The notes under the pieces are model-generated. The model saw nothing but the letters and a program-made list of their open reading frames with translations. It ran no database searches and was not told the origin of the DNA. Positions 1 to 7,407 of a stretch of 21,624 bases of DNA are shown in pieces (position 1 is the first letter of the stretch; each line of letters opens with the position of its first letter). The stretch comes from JBCCBI01 sp039034155. GTDB lineage: Bacteria > Deinococcota > Deinococci > Deinococcales > Trueperaceae. The stretch spans positions 1-21,624 of the forward strand of contig JBCCBI010000028.1 of assembly GCA_039034155.1 (NCBI GenBank). The letters run 5' to 3'. Made by a program: the position numbers and the translations under genes.

Positions 1-1621
1 AGTTAACAAGACGCACCAACACTTGATCGTCACTACCACCTGCCACAAACTCGAAGCGAGGATCAGGAGCAACAACAGGGTTCACTGTAATAGTGACAGT
101 TGCAACGTTGCTGGTGTCTTCACCGTCGTTAACGGTGTAAGTGAAGCTGTCTGTCCCCGTAAAACCTGTGTTTGGTGTGTAGGTGAGGTTAGGAGCTGTG
201 CCTGTTAACGTACCGTTAGCAGGTTGACTTGCCACAGTGAAGGTAAGTGCGTCGCCATCAAGATCGAAACCTGTCAAGGTGATGTTCACAGGTGTGTCTT
301 CATCTGTTTGAACAGTCAAGTTATCTGCAGTAGGTGGGGTGTTACCACCGCCGTTTAAATCTGTGACAATCACAGTGAAGGTTGCGTTGACGCTGTTACC
401 ATCGCTGTCAGTAGCGGTGACAGTGACTGTTGCTGTTCCAGCAATACCAAAGTCTAGGACGAGGTCAGTACCATCTGGCTCAATGCTGACATTTACTACA
501 GCAGTGTCGCTGCTCATAGCGGTATAAGTAAGACCTTCAGGACCATCTTGGTTGTCGTCAAAGTAGCGGGTGAGATCAATAGTGCGATCAGGATCGCCGA
601 CTAACGCTGTGACTGTTTCAAAAAGGCGAACTAGGAACGGGTCTTCAGCAGGCTGTTCACTTACTGTAACCATGAAGGTGTCTTCAATAGTCAAACCTTC
701 ACTGTCCGTTGCTGTAATTGTGATTTCAGCACTACCTAGCTCGCGCGGGTCCAAGGTAAGGATAAACCCGTCCACCGTTGCAACAACAACATTGTCATCA
801 CTGCTGTTTGAGCTGTAAATAAGGCCTTCAGGACCATCTTCTAGATCATCAAAAAAGGTACTTAGATCAAGCGTAAAAGGATCGTCTGGACCGATAGTTT
901 GATCTTCAATAGGAATAACTAAACTAGGGCCAGTATTGCCAGTGTTACCATCGTCTTCTACGGTAACGGTAAATGTTTCGCTGACGGTTGCGCCGTCGCT
1001 ATCGCGGGCAGTTACTGTAACTGTGGCTGTACCTTCCGCTTGCGCTTCTAGGGTAAGCGTGCCACCGCTTGTAGACACCACAACAACGTTAGGGTTACTG
1101 CTTTGTGCGCTGTAGGTTAGCCCTTGGGCACTGTCCTCGACATCGTTAAAAGATGTGGTGAGGTCGAGGCTTTGGTTGGGCGCACTAGTTAGTAACGTCA
1201 CATCATTAATGGGGCTACTGGTGGGCGGGGTGTTCGTACCACCGTTATTACCATCTTCAACCGTAACAACAAATGAATCTGTGGCAGATAAGCCGTCAGT
1301 ATCTGTGGCAGTCACAGTAACTGTGGCATTCCCCACGCCGTCGAAGGTAAGTTCTAAGATGCTCCCGCTGATTAAGGTGGCAGCCACAATTGAGCTGTCG
1401 CTACTGAGTGCTTCATAGCTTAGCGTGGCCGCGTCCTGATCGCGGTCGTCAAAGTAGGTGACGAGGTCAAAATTGCGCGTCTCCCCGCTAGGGCCGCTAA
1501 TGTCTGCGAAGTTGCGAGTGAGGAAAGGGGCCGTATTAGGGCTACCTGGTCCTGAATCGCCACCGCAGGCTGTGACTAGCAGCGCTAGCAGGAGCAGCCA
1601 AAAAACCTTTTGGATTTGCAT
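1..1621 (-). CDS. Repeat-containing cell-surface lipoprotein with cadherin/Ig-like modules (partial, C-terminus beyond window)
   Basis: The frame is open for 540 codons from an ATG at 1621 to the left edge. AGGAG lies 8 bases before the ATG. Residues 1-18 form a signal peptide ending in the lipobox LVTAC, so Cys19 should be lipidated and the protein anchored outside the cell. After a short Gly/Ser/Pro linker come four tandem modules of about 90 residues (roughly 33-122, 133-222, 233-321, 330-420). Each has a YFDD..DGPEGLTY-like start, an SSD..VV middle and a TATVTVTATDSDG end, as in cadherin-like or putative-Ig folds; the D.D.DG pattern suggests calcium binding. A fifth, different module (about 429-514, with TPNTGFTGTDSFTYTVNDG) resembles the VCBS/Big_9-type cadherin-like domain. 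Such proteins usually act in adhesion or as envelope scaffolds; the specific role cannot be told from this fragment. The gene contains no CTCGAG, unlike most of the window. Confidence 0.85.
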   Translation of the reverse strand, partial: MQIQKVFWLLLLALLVTACGGDSGPGSPNTAPFLTRNFADISGPSGETRNFDLVTYFDDRDQDAATLSYEALSSDSSIVAATLISGSILELTFDGVGNATVTVTATDTDGLSATDSFVVTVEDGNNGGTNTPPTSSPINDVTLLTSAPNQSLDLTTSFNDVEDSAQGLTYSAQSSNPNVVVVSTSGGTLTLEAQAEGTATVTVTARDSDGATVSETFTVTVEDDGNTGNTGPSLVIPIEDQTIGPDDPFTLDLSTFFDDLEDGPEGLIYSSNSSDDNVVVATVDGFILTLDPRELGSAEITITATDSEGLTIEDTFMVTVSEQPAEDPFLVRLFETVTALVGDPDRTIDLTRYFDDNQDGPEGLTYTAMSSDTAVVNVSIEPDGTDLVLDFGIAGTATVTVTATDSDGNSVNATFTVIVTDLNGGGNTPPTADNLTVQTDEDTPVNITLTGFDLDGDALTFTVASQPANGTLTGTAPNLTYTPNTGFTGTDSFTYTVNDGEDTSNVATVTITVNPVVAPDPRFEFVAGGSDDQVLVRLVN

Positions 1622-1701
1622 TGCGTAATCTCCTGTAAAGCGTTTAGAGTGTGGTTGCTTTGTTTGCTTTTTCACGTTTAAGAGCTTGCCTTTCATTCAA
1701 A

Positions 1702-2622
1702 CTAAAGAGTGAGACTTACGTCTCTGCCTGCACGTTCTCCGCTTATCGACCTGTGCCCGCAGTCTAGGCGGAGAACAAAAAGGCAACTCGGCTGGCGTGA
1801 AAGCACCCAATCGCACATAAATTTCTGGGCGGTTTGAGTGAGCAAACGCAGCATATGAATTGGATAAATGTGTTTTAGGCGGGCGCCACTTACGGTGTGA
1901 CCTGAGTGTCCGAGTTTCCTCAGTGTCTGCGCAAGCTGCATCTCGCCGGCATTGGTGCATGACTGTTGCCTCGAGCACCCACCCCCTTTCAAAACAAAAT
2001 TGAATGTACCTTGCACTGTGGTTACAACTGTGGCCGCGATGAGTTGTAGCAAGCTTGTATTATCTGCTGTACTAGCTGTATTGCTGTAGGTCCTGTCTTG
2101 TGTGGTGATAGCACCCTTGTTACTCGTGTTACCACTATTTGTGTTACTGGCAGATGTATGTGTGTGACCCCAGTTCAGGTGATATATGTCGTTGCGATAC
2201 CAAAAATCTTGACTGTTTGCGCGTAAACTCTCGTTTAAGCGGCGACCTGCCTCTGCAAGTTTTGTAGTTACAGGTTGCACAGTATGTGTAGTGGTGGTAG
2301 CGCGTGCCTCGAGCCTGTTTGCGAACCTCCTTAACTTAGAATGATGCTCCGCGACCTTGCTAGCAGCCTGCTTTAGCGTGGCAACTGCACAGCAAGTTTT
2401 AGCTAGGACAGCTTTACTTATTTGCGTGATGTGTGGTGTCACGCAAATGTGAGGTTGTCCTAGTGCGTTTTTAGAACCGCGCGGAGAAACCAAAGAAACA
2501 CACTGTTGTCCCTCTAAAACATTTTGTAAACTATTTTTTGAGCGGGCAACATGCTGCACACGACCACCCTCTAAGGGTTGCCGAACATCTTGAAATAAGG
2601 TGTGTGCGCAGAAGTGTTCCAT
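1702..2622 (-). CDS. Orphan hypothetical protein, 306 aa
   Basis: I do not recognise this protein. The frame is open for 306 codons from the first ATG after an in-frame TAG, which is long for chance at this base composition. Hand counting in the middle of the frame gives purines at about 70% of first codon positions against under half at second and third positions, which favours coding. Residues about 60-130 are Ala/Lys/Arg/Leu-rich and could be helical. About 150-200 is Thr/Asn/Ser-rich, and the C-terminal third has scattered Cys and His. There is no signal peptide and no clear Shine-Dalgarno; a weak -10-like ACAATA lies just upstream. It follows a strongly folded non-coding stretch on the same strand. 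The unusual composition (much Thr, His, Cys) and lack of any familiar motif leave open that it is not a gene. Confidence 0.4.
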   Translation of the reverse strand: MEHFCAHTLFQDVRQPLEGGRVQHVARSKNSLQNVLEGQQCVSLVSPRGSKNALGQPHICVTPHITQISKAVLAKTCCAVATLKQAASKVAEHHSKLRRFANRLEARATTTTHTVQPVTTKLAEAGRRLNESLRANSQDFWYRNDIYHLNWGHTHTSASNTNSGNTSNKGAITTQDRTYSNTASTADNTSLLQLIAATVVTTVQGTFNFVLKGGGCSRQQSCTNAGEMQLAQTLRKLGHSGHTVSGARLKHIYPIHMLRLLTQTAQKFMCDWVLSRQPSCLFVLRLDCGHRSISGERAGRDVSLTL

Positions 2623-2640
2623 CGACAGCTATTGTCCACC

Positions 2641-2852
2641 GCTTGCGTGTGAGAATGGCAGGTTGAAAACTCAGCAAACACTCAAGTTATTGCCACAATT
2701 CTCATGAGCACTCACCAAGCTAGGCCTAGACTTCACCCCTGCGGGGGTCGTCCGTATGGGGGAGTTTAGCTTTGTGAGAACATGAGAAAACGGCTTAACC
2801 TGATGGGGACGGTACTTACCTGCCTCACAAAGGTTTCTCACTTGATGAGAAA
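2641..2852 (-). other. Strongly folded non-coding region (candidate structured leader or ncRNA)
   Basis: Several inverted repeats are packed here. A 7-bp perfect hairpin with a 5-base loop lies at 2834-2852 (TTTCTCA/TGAGAAA). A 9-bp perfect pair joins 2770-2778 and 2824-2832 (CTTTGTGAG/CTCACAAAG) and encloses 45 bases. There is a GC-rich hairpin at 2735-2748 and a 10-bp palindrome CTAGGCCTAG at 2720-2729. A long imperfect hairpin spans 2641-2720 (GCTTG/CAAGC, GAGAAT/ATTCTC, GGCA/TGCC). The hexamer TGAGAA or its complement recurs six times between 2651 and 2852, so alternative pairings exist. Read on the minus strand it sits between a terminator and the ATG at 2622, as a 5' leader would. It does not match tmRNA, SRP RNA or RNase P landmarks I know. 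The strand is inferred from context. Confidence 0.4.
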
Positions 2853-2877
2853 GACTCTTATATATGAGGAGTTTATG

Positions 2878-2903
2878 AAAAAAGCTTCCGCGTTTACGGA
2901 AGC
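2878..2903 (-). terminator. Rho-independent terminator of the IMPase-exonuclease operon
   Basis: On the minus strand GCTTCCG, a six-base loop and CGGAAGC form a perfect 7-bp stem, followed directly by six T. It lies about 170 bases after the stop codon of the exonuclease gene, with no other gene between. Confidence 0.8.
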
Positions 2904-3042
2904 GTGGGTGGCAGAGTTTCAATGATTTTCTCAAAAACAGGCGCTAATAGCCTCGAGCAGCCTCATTGTCACATCAACATCACATGAATGAGAGGATGAG
3001 TGGGAAACGTGAGGAGCACCTCACGCAAGCATCAGCAGCTAG

Positions 3043-3084
3043 GTGTTACTCAAAAAGTGTTAGTCAAACAGCGTTATTCAAATA
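3043..3084. repeat. 14-bp tandem repeat, three units
   Basis: Three adjacent 14-base units read GTGTTACTCAAAAA, GTGTTAGTCAAACA and GCGTTATTCAAATA (common core GTTAnTCAAA). The third unit overlaps the end and stop codon of the exonuclease gene. This is one of several short tandem repeats in non-coding parts of the window. Confidence 0.7.
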
Positions 3085-3817
3085 AGGGCGTGCTCGAGTC
3101 CACCCGTTCAGCATCTTCAACCCGGTCCAGTCGAAATGTGCGCCCTTCACCTGCACTGTGGCAAAAACCCCGAATGTACATGCCGTCAAAACTGCGCACA
3201 TCTACCACTCGAGTTTTGCCTTTATAGGTAAGTTTCACACTGGCTTTGGTACGCGCACTCTCTCGTAATAACTTAGCCAGCGGCGACTCCGCAAAGTTCA
3301 TCGCAACAGGTGCGTTCTGACCCGCCTTATCGAAATAAAGCTGCCCGTTGCGTTTGGCGTATTCGTACAGGTCGCGGGTAATCTTCACATCTTCCAAGCA
3401 GTAGCGCTCGAGCTTTTGCCAATCACCGACGCGGTAGTACTCGAGCGCATCTAACCCCGAGCCAAGTTTGCTGGTCCCCAGCGTGGCCTTAGCAAGTGAA
3501 TTTAAGCTGATGCGGTGGCCAAGTGCCTTTTGAGCCTCGAGCATTAAATCTAGCGTTGGTAGGTCGCACACCCACTCACCCAAGTCAGCAGCTAGCACCG
3601 GCCAGTCAAAACCGACCAAATTAAAGCCAATAATCTCCTCAGCGCCTTTGAGATGTTTGGTGAGGTCGTCAAAGTGTTCTTCGCGGTAGCAGGCAAACCT
3701 ATCGCCTTCGTAGTGATAGACACCCACCACACTCACGCCCAATTTGTGAAAATTGGCGCGTCCACCCACCTCGTTAAAACTGCGCTTGGTTTCAATATCC
3801 AGCACTAACTTACTCAT
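3074..3817 (-). CDS. DEDDy-type 3'-5' exonuclease (RNase H-like fold) with C-terminal WYL-like domain
   Basis: The 247-residue protein has an N-terminal RNase H-like nuclease domain (about 1-165) with all three exonuclease motifs: DIET (Asp7, Glu9), NLVGFD (Asn66 to Asp71) and YCLED (Tyr139 to Asp143). These would bind two metal ions and remove nucleotides from 3' ends; YprB-like ribonuclease-H-like proteins are the closest family I can name. Residues about 190-247 look like a WYL domain, a ligand-binding module usually found in transcription regulators: a basic beta strand pair, then IRGFCHSAGEGRTFRLDRV, matching the family pattern of Cys/aromatic, G-E, RTFRLDRI. The ATG overlaps the IMPase stop codon (ATGA), implying translational coupling. 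Nucleic-acid substrate and ligand are unknown. The nuclease assignment is firm; the WYL assignment rests on one motif stretch. Confidence 0.82.
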   Translation of the reverse strand: MSKLVLDIETKRSFNEVGGRANFHKLGVSVVGVYHYEGDRFACYREEHFDDLTKHLKGAEEIIGFNLVGFDWPVLAADLGEWVCDLPTLDLMLEAQKALGHRISLNSLAKATLGTSKLGSGLDALEYYRVGDWQKLERYCLEDVKITRDLYEYAKRNGQLYFDKAGQNAPVAMNFAESPLAKLLRESARTKASVKLTYKGKTRVVDVRSFDGMYIRGFCHSAGEGRTFRLDRVEDAERVDSSTPLFE

Positions 3818-4644
3818 ATAGGTTGGCCTGCGGGGCGGTGGAGCTCGAGGCTATCGACCTCTAAAGCGTCCAACACAGTTTGATGAAGCGTTCCGTTAGT
3901 CACAACAAGCGACAACGCCCCCCAAGTATAAGGTTGCCCAAACCCATCGGTGATGCGTCCACCTGCTTCTTCCAAAATGAGCAGTCCGGCAGCAATATCC
4001 CACGGTTTAAGCGCCAATTCCCAAAACCCGTCTGCCCGACCTACGGCGACATAACACAGGTCAAGCGCAGCAGAACCGGGGCGGCGAATCGCCAAGCAGC
4101 GCGGCAACATATTTTTGAGCAGCGTCACGTTTTGCAGAGCGCTAGTTGGGTCGTAGTGAAAGCCGGTGAGGAGCATTGCCCGTTTGAGGTTAGCTTCGTT
4201 GGACACTCGCATAGGGCGACCATTAAAAAACGCGCCGCCACCTTTGGTGGCTACAAAAAGCTCATCCCTAGCACTGTCAATGACCACGCCAACTTGCAAG
4301 ATGCCGTCAACCTCGAGCCCAATGCTCACACTATAAATAGGAAAACCCTTGGCATAGTTTAGCGTGCCATCCAGCGGGTCCACAATCCAGCGGTGGGTGG
4401 CGCTACTGCCCTGCTCGCCCTCTTCCTCACCCAAAATGCTGTGGTCAGGAAAGGCACCCAGAATAATCTCTCGAATACGCGCTTCAGAGGCTTTATCTAC
4501 TTGGGTGACGAGGTCGGTATCGGTTGTTTTCGTGTCAATCTCGAGGCTGCCGCCAGCATGACATTTGTGAATCTGGGCAGCTTCAAACGCTGCGTTCATG
4601 GCGACATCTAAGTAAGCTTGGAGTTCTGAGGTTGGTGCGTTCAT
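3814..4644 (-). CDS. suhB: Inositol-1-monophosphatase family protein
   Basis: This is a cytoplasmic Mg2+-dependent phosphatase of the IMPase/FIG superfamily (276 residues from the ATG at 4644). The family's metal-binding motifs are present in order: ILGEEEG, then WIVDPLDGTLNYAKGFP with two Asp ligands, then WDIAAG with the third. LDGTLNY replaces the common LDGTTNF. Substrate (inositol phosphate, fructose-1,6-bisphosphate, PAP or another) cannot be decided; the E. coli homologue SuhB also acts in rRNA transcription. A GTG at 4659 would add five residues, but it lies inside a -10 hexamer (TATAGT) ending six bases before the ATG, so the ATG and a leaderless transcript are more likely. The downstream exonuclease gene overlaps by four bases. 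Confidence 0.9.
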   Translation of the reverse strand: MNAPTSELQAYLDVAMNAAFEAAQIHKCHAGGSLEIDTKTTDTDLVTQVDKASEARIREIILGAFPDHSILGEEEGEQGSSATHRWIVDPLDGTLNYAKGFPIYSVSIGLEVDGILQVGVVIDSARDELFVATKGGGAFFNGRPMRVSNEANLKRAMLLTGFHYDPTSALQNVTLLKNMLPRCLAIRRPGSAALDLCYVAVGRADGFWELALKPWDIAAGLLILEEAGGRITDGFGQPYTWGALSLVVTNGTLHQTVLDALEVDSLELHRPAGQPI

Positions 4645-4650
4645 AAGGGT

Positions 4651-4656
4651 ACTATA
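4651..4656 (-). promoter_or_regulatory. -10 element of a probable leaderless promoter for the IMPase gene
   Basis: TATAGT (minus strand) is followed by six bases and the ATG at 4644. This spacing is the pattern known from Deinococcus leaderless genes, where transcription begins at or next to the start codon. No good -35 lies 16-18 bases upstream, and no Shine-Dalgarno is present. Confidence 0.55.
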
Positions 4657-4659
4657 CAC

Positions 4660-4986
4660 TCGATAGTCAAGCTGATGAGACCTGTAGGATGTGCTTTCCT
4701 AGACGTCTATCTAGCATTAGTAGAATTATCGTAAGTGATACTACCTGCACCTCACATTATGCATGAGGCGAATACCCATACGCGATACCTCAAGACATAC
4801 ATAATTGCTATCTGCACCTAGGTTACGTGATGCGTTTGCGAATGACCTCAAGGTTTCAAAATTTTGGTAATTGGATTAGCTCGAGGTGTTCAGCTAGACC
4901 TCATCAAATGCTTGTGGAACTGCTGTGAGATGCCTTTCGAGATCCTTGATGTTGCTGTCTACCTCAGTTTGAACGTTCTACCAACC
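4660..4986. other. Non-coding gap of 327 bases
   Basis: I see no gene or terminator here. The hexamer ACCTCA (TGAGGT on the other strand) occurs six times between about 4748 and 4985, more than chance predicts, and one copy forms a 5-bp hairpin with TGAGG nearby (CCTCA...TGAGG, about 4750-4768). One CTCGAG lies at 4880. The role is unknown. Confidence 0.4.
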
Positions 4987-6249
4987 TCAGCCCGCTTGCA
5001 AGGCCTGCTGATCCAAAACCCGCAACTGTTGGAACCGGAACGCAAAACTTAGCGCAAGTAGCGCAACGCACGCAGCAATAGCAAACGTGAGCTGAAAGCC
5101 AAGACCGTCCACAATCCCTCCTGCCAAAATAGGCGCGAGACTTGGTAACGACAAAAGGCTGTTAGCAGTTCCCACATAAAGCGGGCGCTGCGCTTCTGGT
5201 GATACCGCATAGAGCAAGTTCCACGCTGCAATATTGATGCCAGCTTGACCTGCTGCTGAAAACACAAACACTACCACCAAGCCCTGCCACTGCGTCATTA
5301 CTAGTGCGGTGAGTGGCGCAGCTACCAGCAACATCACACCAATTTGAAACACGCTCACATTGCGTCCACTATCGGCGGCACGCCGAAAGAGCAGATTTGC
5401 AGTGATAGTTGAAAAAGTTGCCACAATCACAAATAAACCCAGTGCGGTCGTTGGCGCGTCCAGCAACTGAATGGCATAAACGGCATAAAACGGGTCAGCA
5501 AGAAGCGCTAGCAAGGCCAAAAAGCGCACCCGCAAATAGCGCCGAAAACTCACATCTTCTTTGAGCAAGCCTGGGATACGCCGCACCATCTTGCGAAAGG
5601 GTTCTTTTTGCGCGGGTTTCCCAGCCGGTTCGCGAATCGAACAAAACGCAATGTAGGCAATACCTGAAAGCACCGTACCAATTGCAAACAAGACGGCAAA
5701 ATTCTGTGGAAAGGGTACGTCACTTGCTAATACGCGCCGTAATACAATGCCAGCAATAAGCGCCAGCACACCGCCAATAACATTGCGCAAGACCCAAAAG
5801 GTCCCCAAGCGGTAGTGCGGAATGACTTTCGCGGTGACATCTGCAAAAGGTATGCCCGAAATCCCCCCCGCAAAAGACACCACCGCAATCATGGCTAGGA
5901 CTAGCCAAACCAGTACCTGTGGCGATGCATGAACCACAAAGATCGCTAGCACCATCAGACTATAAGCAGTCACACGTACCAACGCCAAACGCTTGTACCA
6001 TGGCAATTTAAAAGGTCGGTGCGCTAACCGACTAGCAACTAGCAGTTGTGGTAAAAGCCAGCCACCCACCCGCAAGGCAGGAATAAGCCCAATGATTACT
6101 GCAGGCGCGCCCAGTGCCGCCAAAAAGGGTGCTAGCACGAGGCTGCTGTGAAAAAACGCTTCAGCACCGTTAATTAAAATACCGTTATAGACACCTAGAC
6201 GAAAATCGCGATTGGGTAAGCCAAGACCTTTAGCACGCATACGCGCCAT
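4987..6249 (-). CDS. Major facilitator superfamily transporter
   Basis: The 420-residue inner-membrane protein has about 10-12 hydrophobic helices separated by short basic loops. A longer cytoplasmic loop with many Lys/Arg (about 208-240, around KPAQKEPFRKMVRRIPGLL) divides two halves of similar size, as expected for an MFS carrier. It probably moves a small solute by coupling to an ion gradient; nothing in the sequence or the neighbours reveals the substrate. The first ATG at 6249 has no Shine-Dalgarno. An ATG nine bases later (6240) is preceded by TAGCAT at a 7-base distance, so a leaderless start giving 417 residues is possible. The gene contains no CTCGAG. Confidence 0.85.
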   Translation of the reverse strand: MARMRAKGLGLPNRDFRLGVYNGILINGAEAFFHSSLVLAPFLAALGAPAVIIGLIPALRVGGWLLPQLLVASRLAHRPFKLPWYKRLALVRVTAYSLMVLAIFVVHASPQVLVWLVLAMIAVVSFAGGISGIPFADVTAKVIPHYRLGTFWVLRNVIGGVLALIAGIVLRRVLASDVPFPQNFAVLFAIGTVLSGIAYIAFCSIREPAGKPAQKEPFRKMVRRIPGLLKEDVSFRRYLRVRFLALLALLADPFYAVYAIQLLDAPTTALGLFVIVATFSTITANLLFRRAADSGRNVSVFQIGVMLLVAAPLTALVMTQWQGLVVVFVFSAAGQAGINIAAWNLLYAVSPEAQRPLYVGTANSLLSLPSLAPILAGGIVDGLGFQLTFAIAACVALLALSFAFRFQQLRVLDQQALQAG

Positions 6250-6291
6250 GCTAGCAAAGCTCTGGCAGACTCGTGTCAGCTACCACGCATA

Positions 6292-6304
6292 ATGACTCCG
6301 TCAT
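6292..6304. promoter_or_regulatory. Short palindrome upstream of the MFS gene
   Basis: ATGAC and GTCAT are separated by three bases (TCC), about 45 bases before the MFS start codon, in the 88-base gap after the hypothetical gene. It could be an operator for a dimeric regulator, but the arms are short. Confidence 0.25.
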
Positions 6305-6337
6305 GAGCCTCAACAGTGTGAGGTGTTAAAAGGTAGT

Positions 6338-6739
6338 TTAGCTAGTTGACCTCTGAGTTAAAGGCGACAAAAGATGACAGTTTTCAAGTTCATCCACAAA
6401 CACCGCGTGATACCAAGCTTTGGGTGAGCGGTGAGGGAGGTACTGGATGCCCGCATAACCTTCGTGATTTGTGATGACGCGGTAGTGCATCCACGCAAGT
6501 TTGCCGTAACGCTGATTAGGAACCGTAAAGTGGTCACTCCACTCGAGACTCTTTAGCACATTGCCACCCTGACATTCACGGCGAATTAAATCTTTGAGCG
6601 GGGTTGAAAACGACATCCATAACTTGACATCCTCCGGGCTGGGTAGAGGTTTGTCCATAAGGTTCATGAGGTCTACGAGTTCTCGAGCATACGCTTGTTG
6701 ATAGGCAGCTCGAGCTTCTGGTGACGTGTTTTTTGGCAT
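6338..6739 (-). CDS. Conserved-looking hypothetical protein, 133 aa
   Basis: I do not recognise this protein. It appears soluble and cytoplasmic: no signal peptide or membrane helix, many charged and aromatic residues. An N-terminal helical part (about 5-50) is followed by a beta-rich part (about 65-120) with motifs LEWSDHFTVPNQRYGKLAWM and KAWYHAVFVDELENCHLL. The ATG at 6739 has no Shine-Dalgarno, but TATGAT lies eight bases and TATTAT eleven bases upstream, the leaderless arrangement seen for the IMPase gene. Codon choice resembles the neighbours. The MFS gene starts 88 bases after the stop and could be co-transcribed. Three CTCGAG sites lie in or near the gene. Confidence 0.65.
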   Translation of the reverse strand: MPKNTSPEARAAYQQAYARELVDLMNLMDKPLPSPEDVKLWMSFSTPLKDLIRRECQGGNVLKSLEWSDHFTVPNQRYGKLAWMHYRVITNHEGYAGIQYLPHRSPKAWYHAVFVDELENCHLLSPLTQRSTS

Positions 6740-6747
6740 TAAGCTTC

Positions 6748-6756
6748 ATCATAATA
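6748..6756 (-). promoter_or_regulatory. -10 region of a probable leaderless promoter
   Basis: Overlapping hexamers TATTAT and TATGAT on the minus strand lie 11 and 8 bases before the ATG at 6739. The absence of any Shine-Dalgarno agrees with a leaderless transcript. Confidence 0.45.
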
Positions 6757-6978
6757 TTGAGTCCTGAGGCCTGCTTAAAGATGCTTTCTGCTGCAGGGAA
6801 ACTTACAGTCAGAGACAACGAATCCAAGGTAAGTTAGAACGTTATACAAGTAGGTAATTTACACCAAGCAGTACACTTGCTCGAGCCCTAGCAAGGTTTG
6901 TTACAATTAACGTACAGCACGCTCGAGTGTTGACTTTTAATTTTTAACGACATCACGTCAGATTGGTATTTACACACT

Positions 6979-7347
6979 ATGAAAGTTTTTTTTCTCATTG
7001 CGGCCGTCTTTGCTGGCCTTGTCTTGTTAAGTGGCTATTACATCCTCGGTGGACCTGTGCCGCATACCATCACTTGGGAAAGTGACAGTGATACCAGTTT
7101 TCACGGTCATTACACCGTAACCCGTAGCGACGCGGGCATTACCGAAATTCTCGAGGCGGGCAGTTCGGTAGAAGGCAAGTTGCCCCTCACTAAGCGCGTC
7201 TGGGCCTCACGCTATGCCACCATCGCCGCCGACCTGATCCTCGATCAAGAAGACAATGCCTACACCACCATCACCATTAAGCGAGCAGGTATTCCTTGTG
7301 CCATCGGTTACAAATACGGGACTGAACTGTCAACTGCTTGTGACTAG
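6979..7347 (+). CDS. Small membrane-anchored or secreted hypothetical protein, 122 aa
   Basis: Residues 1-24 form one hydrophobic helix with a single Lys before it, either a signal anchor or an uncleaved signal peptide, so the rest faces outside the cytoplasm. The outer part (about 28-122) is rich in Thr, Ser and Gly with alternating hydrophobic positions, suggesting a small beta-sandwich. It has two cysteines near the end (in GIPCAIGY and STACD) that could form a disulphide. I do not recognise a family. It stands alone: divergent from the minus-strand hypothetical gene and closed by its own terminator at 7408. TTGACT at 6930 resembles a -35, but no convincing -10 follows at the right distance. 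Confidence 0.6.
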   Translation: MKVFFLIAAVFAGLVLLSGYYILGGPVPHTITWESDSDTSFHGHYTVTRSDAGITEILEAGSSVEGKLPLTKRVWASRYATIAADLILDQEDNAYTTITIKRAGIPCAIGYKYGTELSTACD

Positions 7348-7407
7348 GTAGTTACGCAAACTCAAAACTGGTAATAATGCTGTTTAAAGCTGACAGCAGC
7401 ATCACCG

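Noticed and set aside
179..181. GEG in place of GDG in the E1 alpha cofactor motif (residue numbers) as a sign of an inactive enzyme
   Set aside because: GEG also occurs in branched-chain E1 alpha of Bacillus, and the rest of the motif is intact.
23..1418. Series of short plus-strand frames with repeated VTVTVAVP-like peptides
   Set aside because: They are the antisense of the TVTVTATDSDG repeats of the minus-strand lipoprotein gene, which has a signal peptide, a lipobox and a ribosome binding site.
1690..1990. Possible RNase P RNA on the minus strand (GAGGAAACTCGGAC and CAAACCGCC fragments)
   Set aside because: The conserved P4 pair and the matching 3' strand (ACAGAA...CCGGCTTA) are not found at the right distance, and the order of fragments is wrong.
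3880..4362. 160-codon plus-strand frame
   Set aside because: Antisense to the IMPase gene, whose catalytic motifs are complete; the frame is basic, low-complexity and lacks a ribosome binding site.
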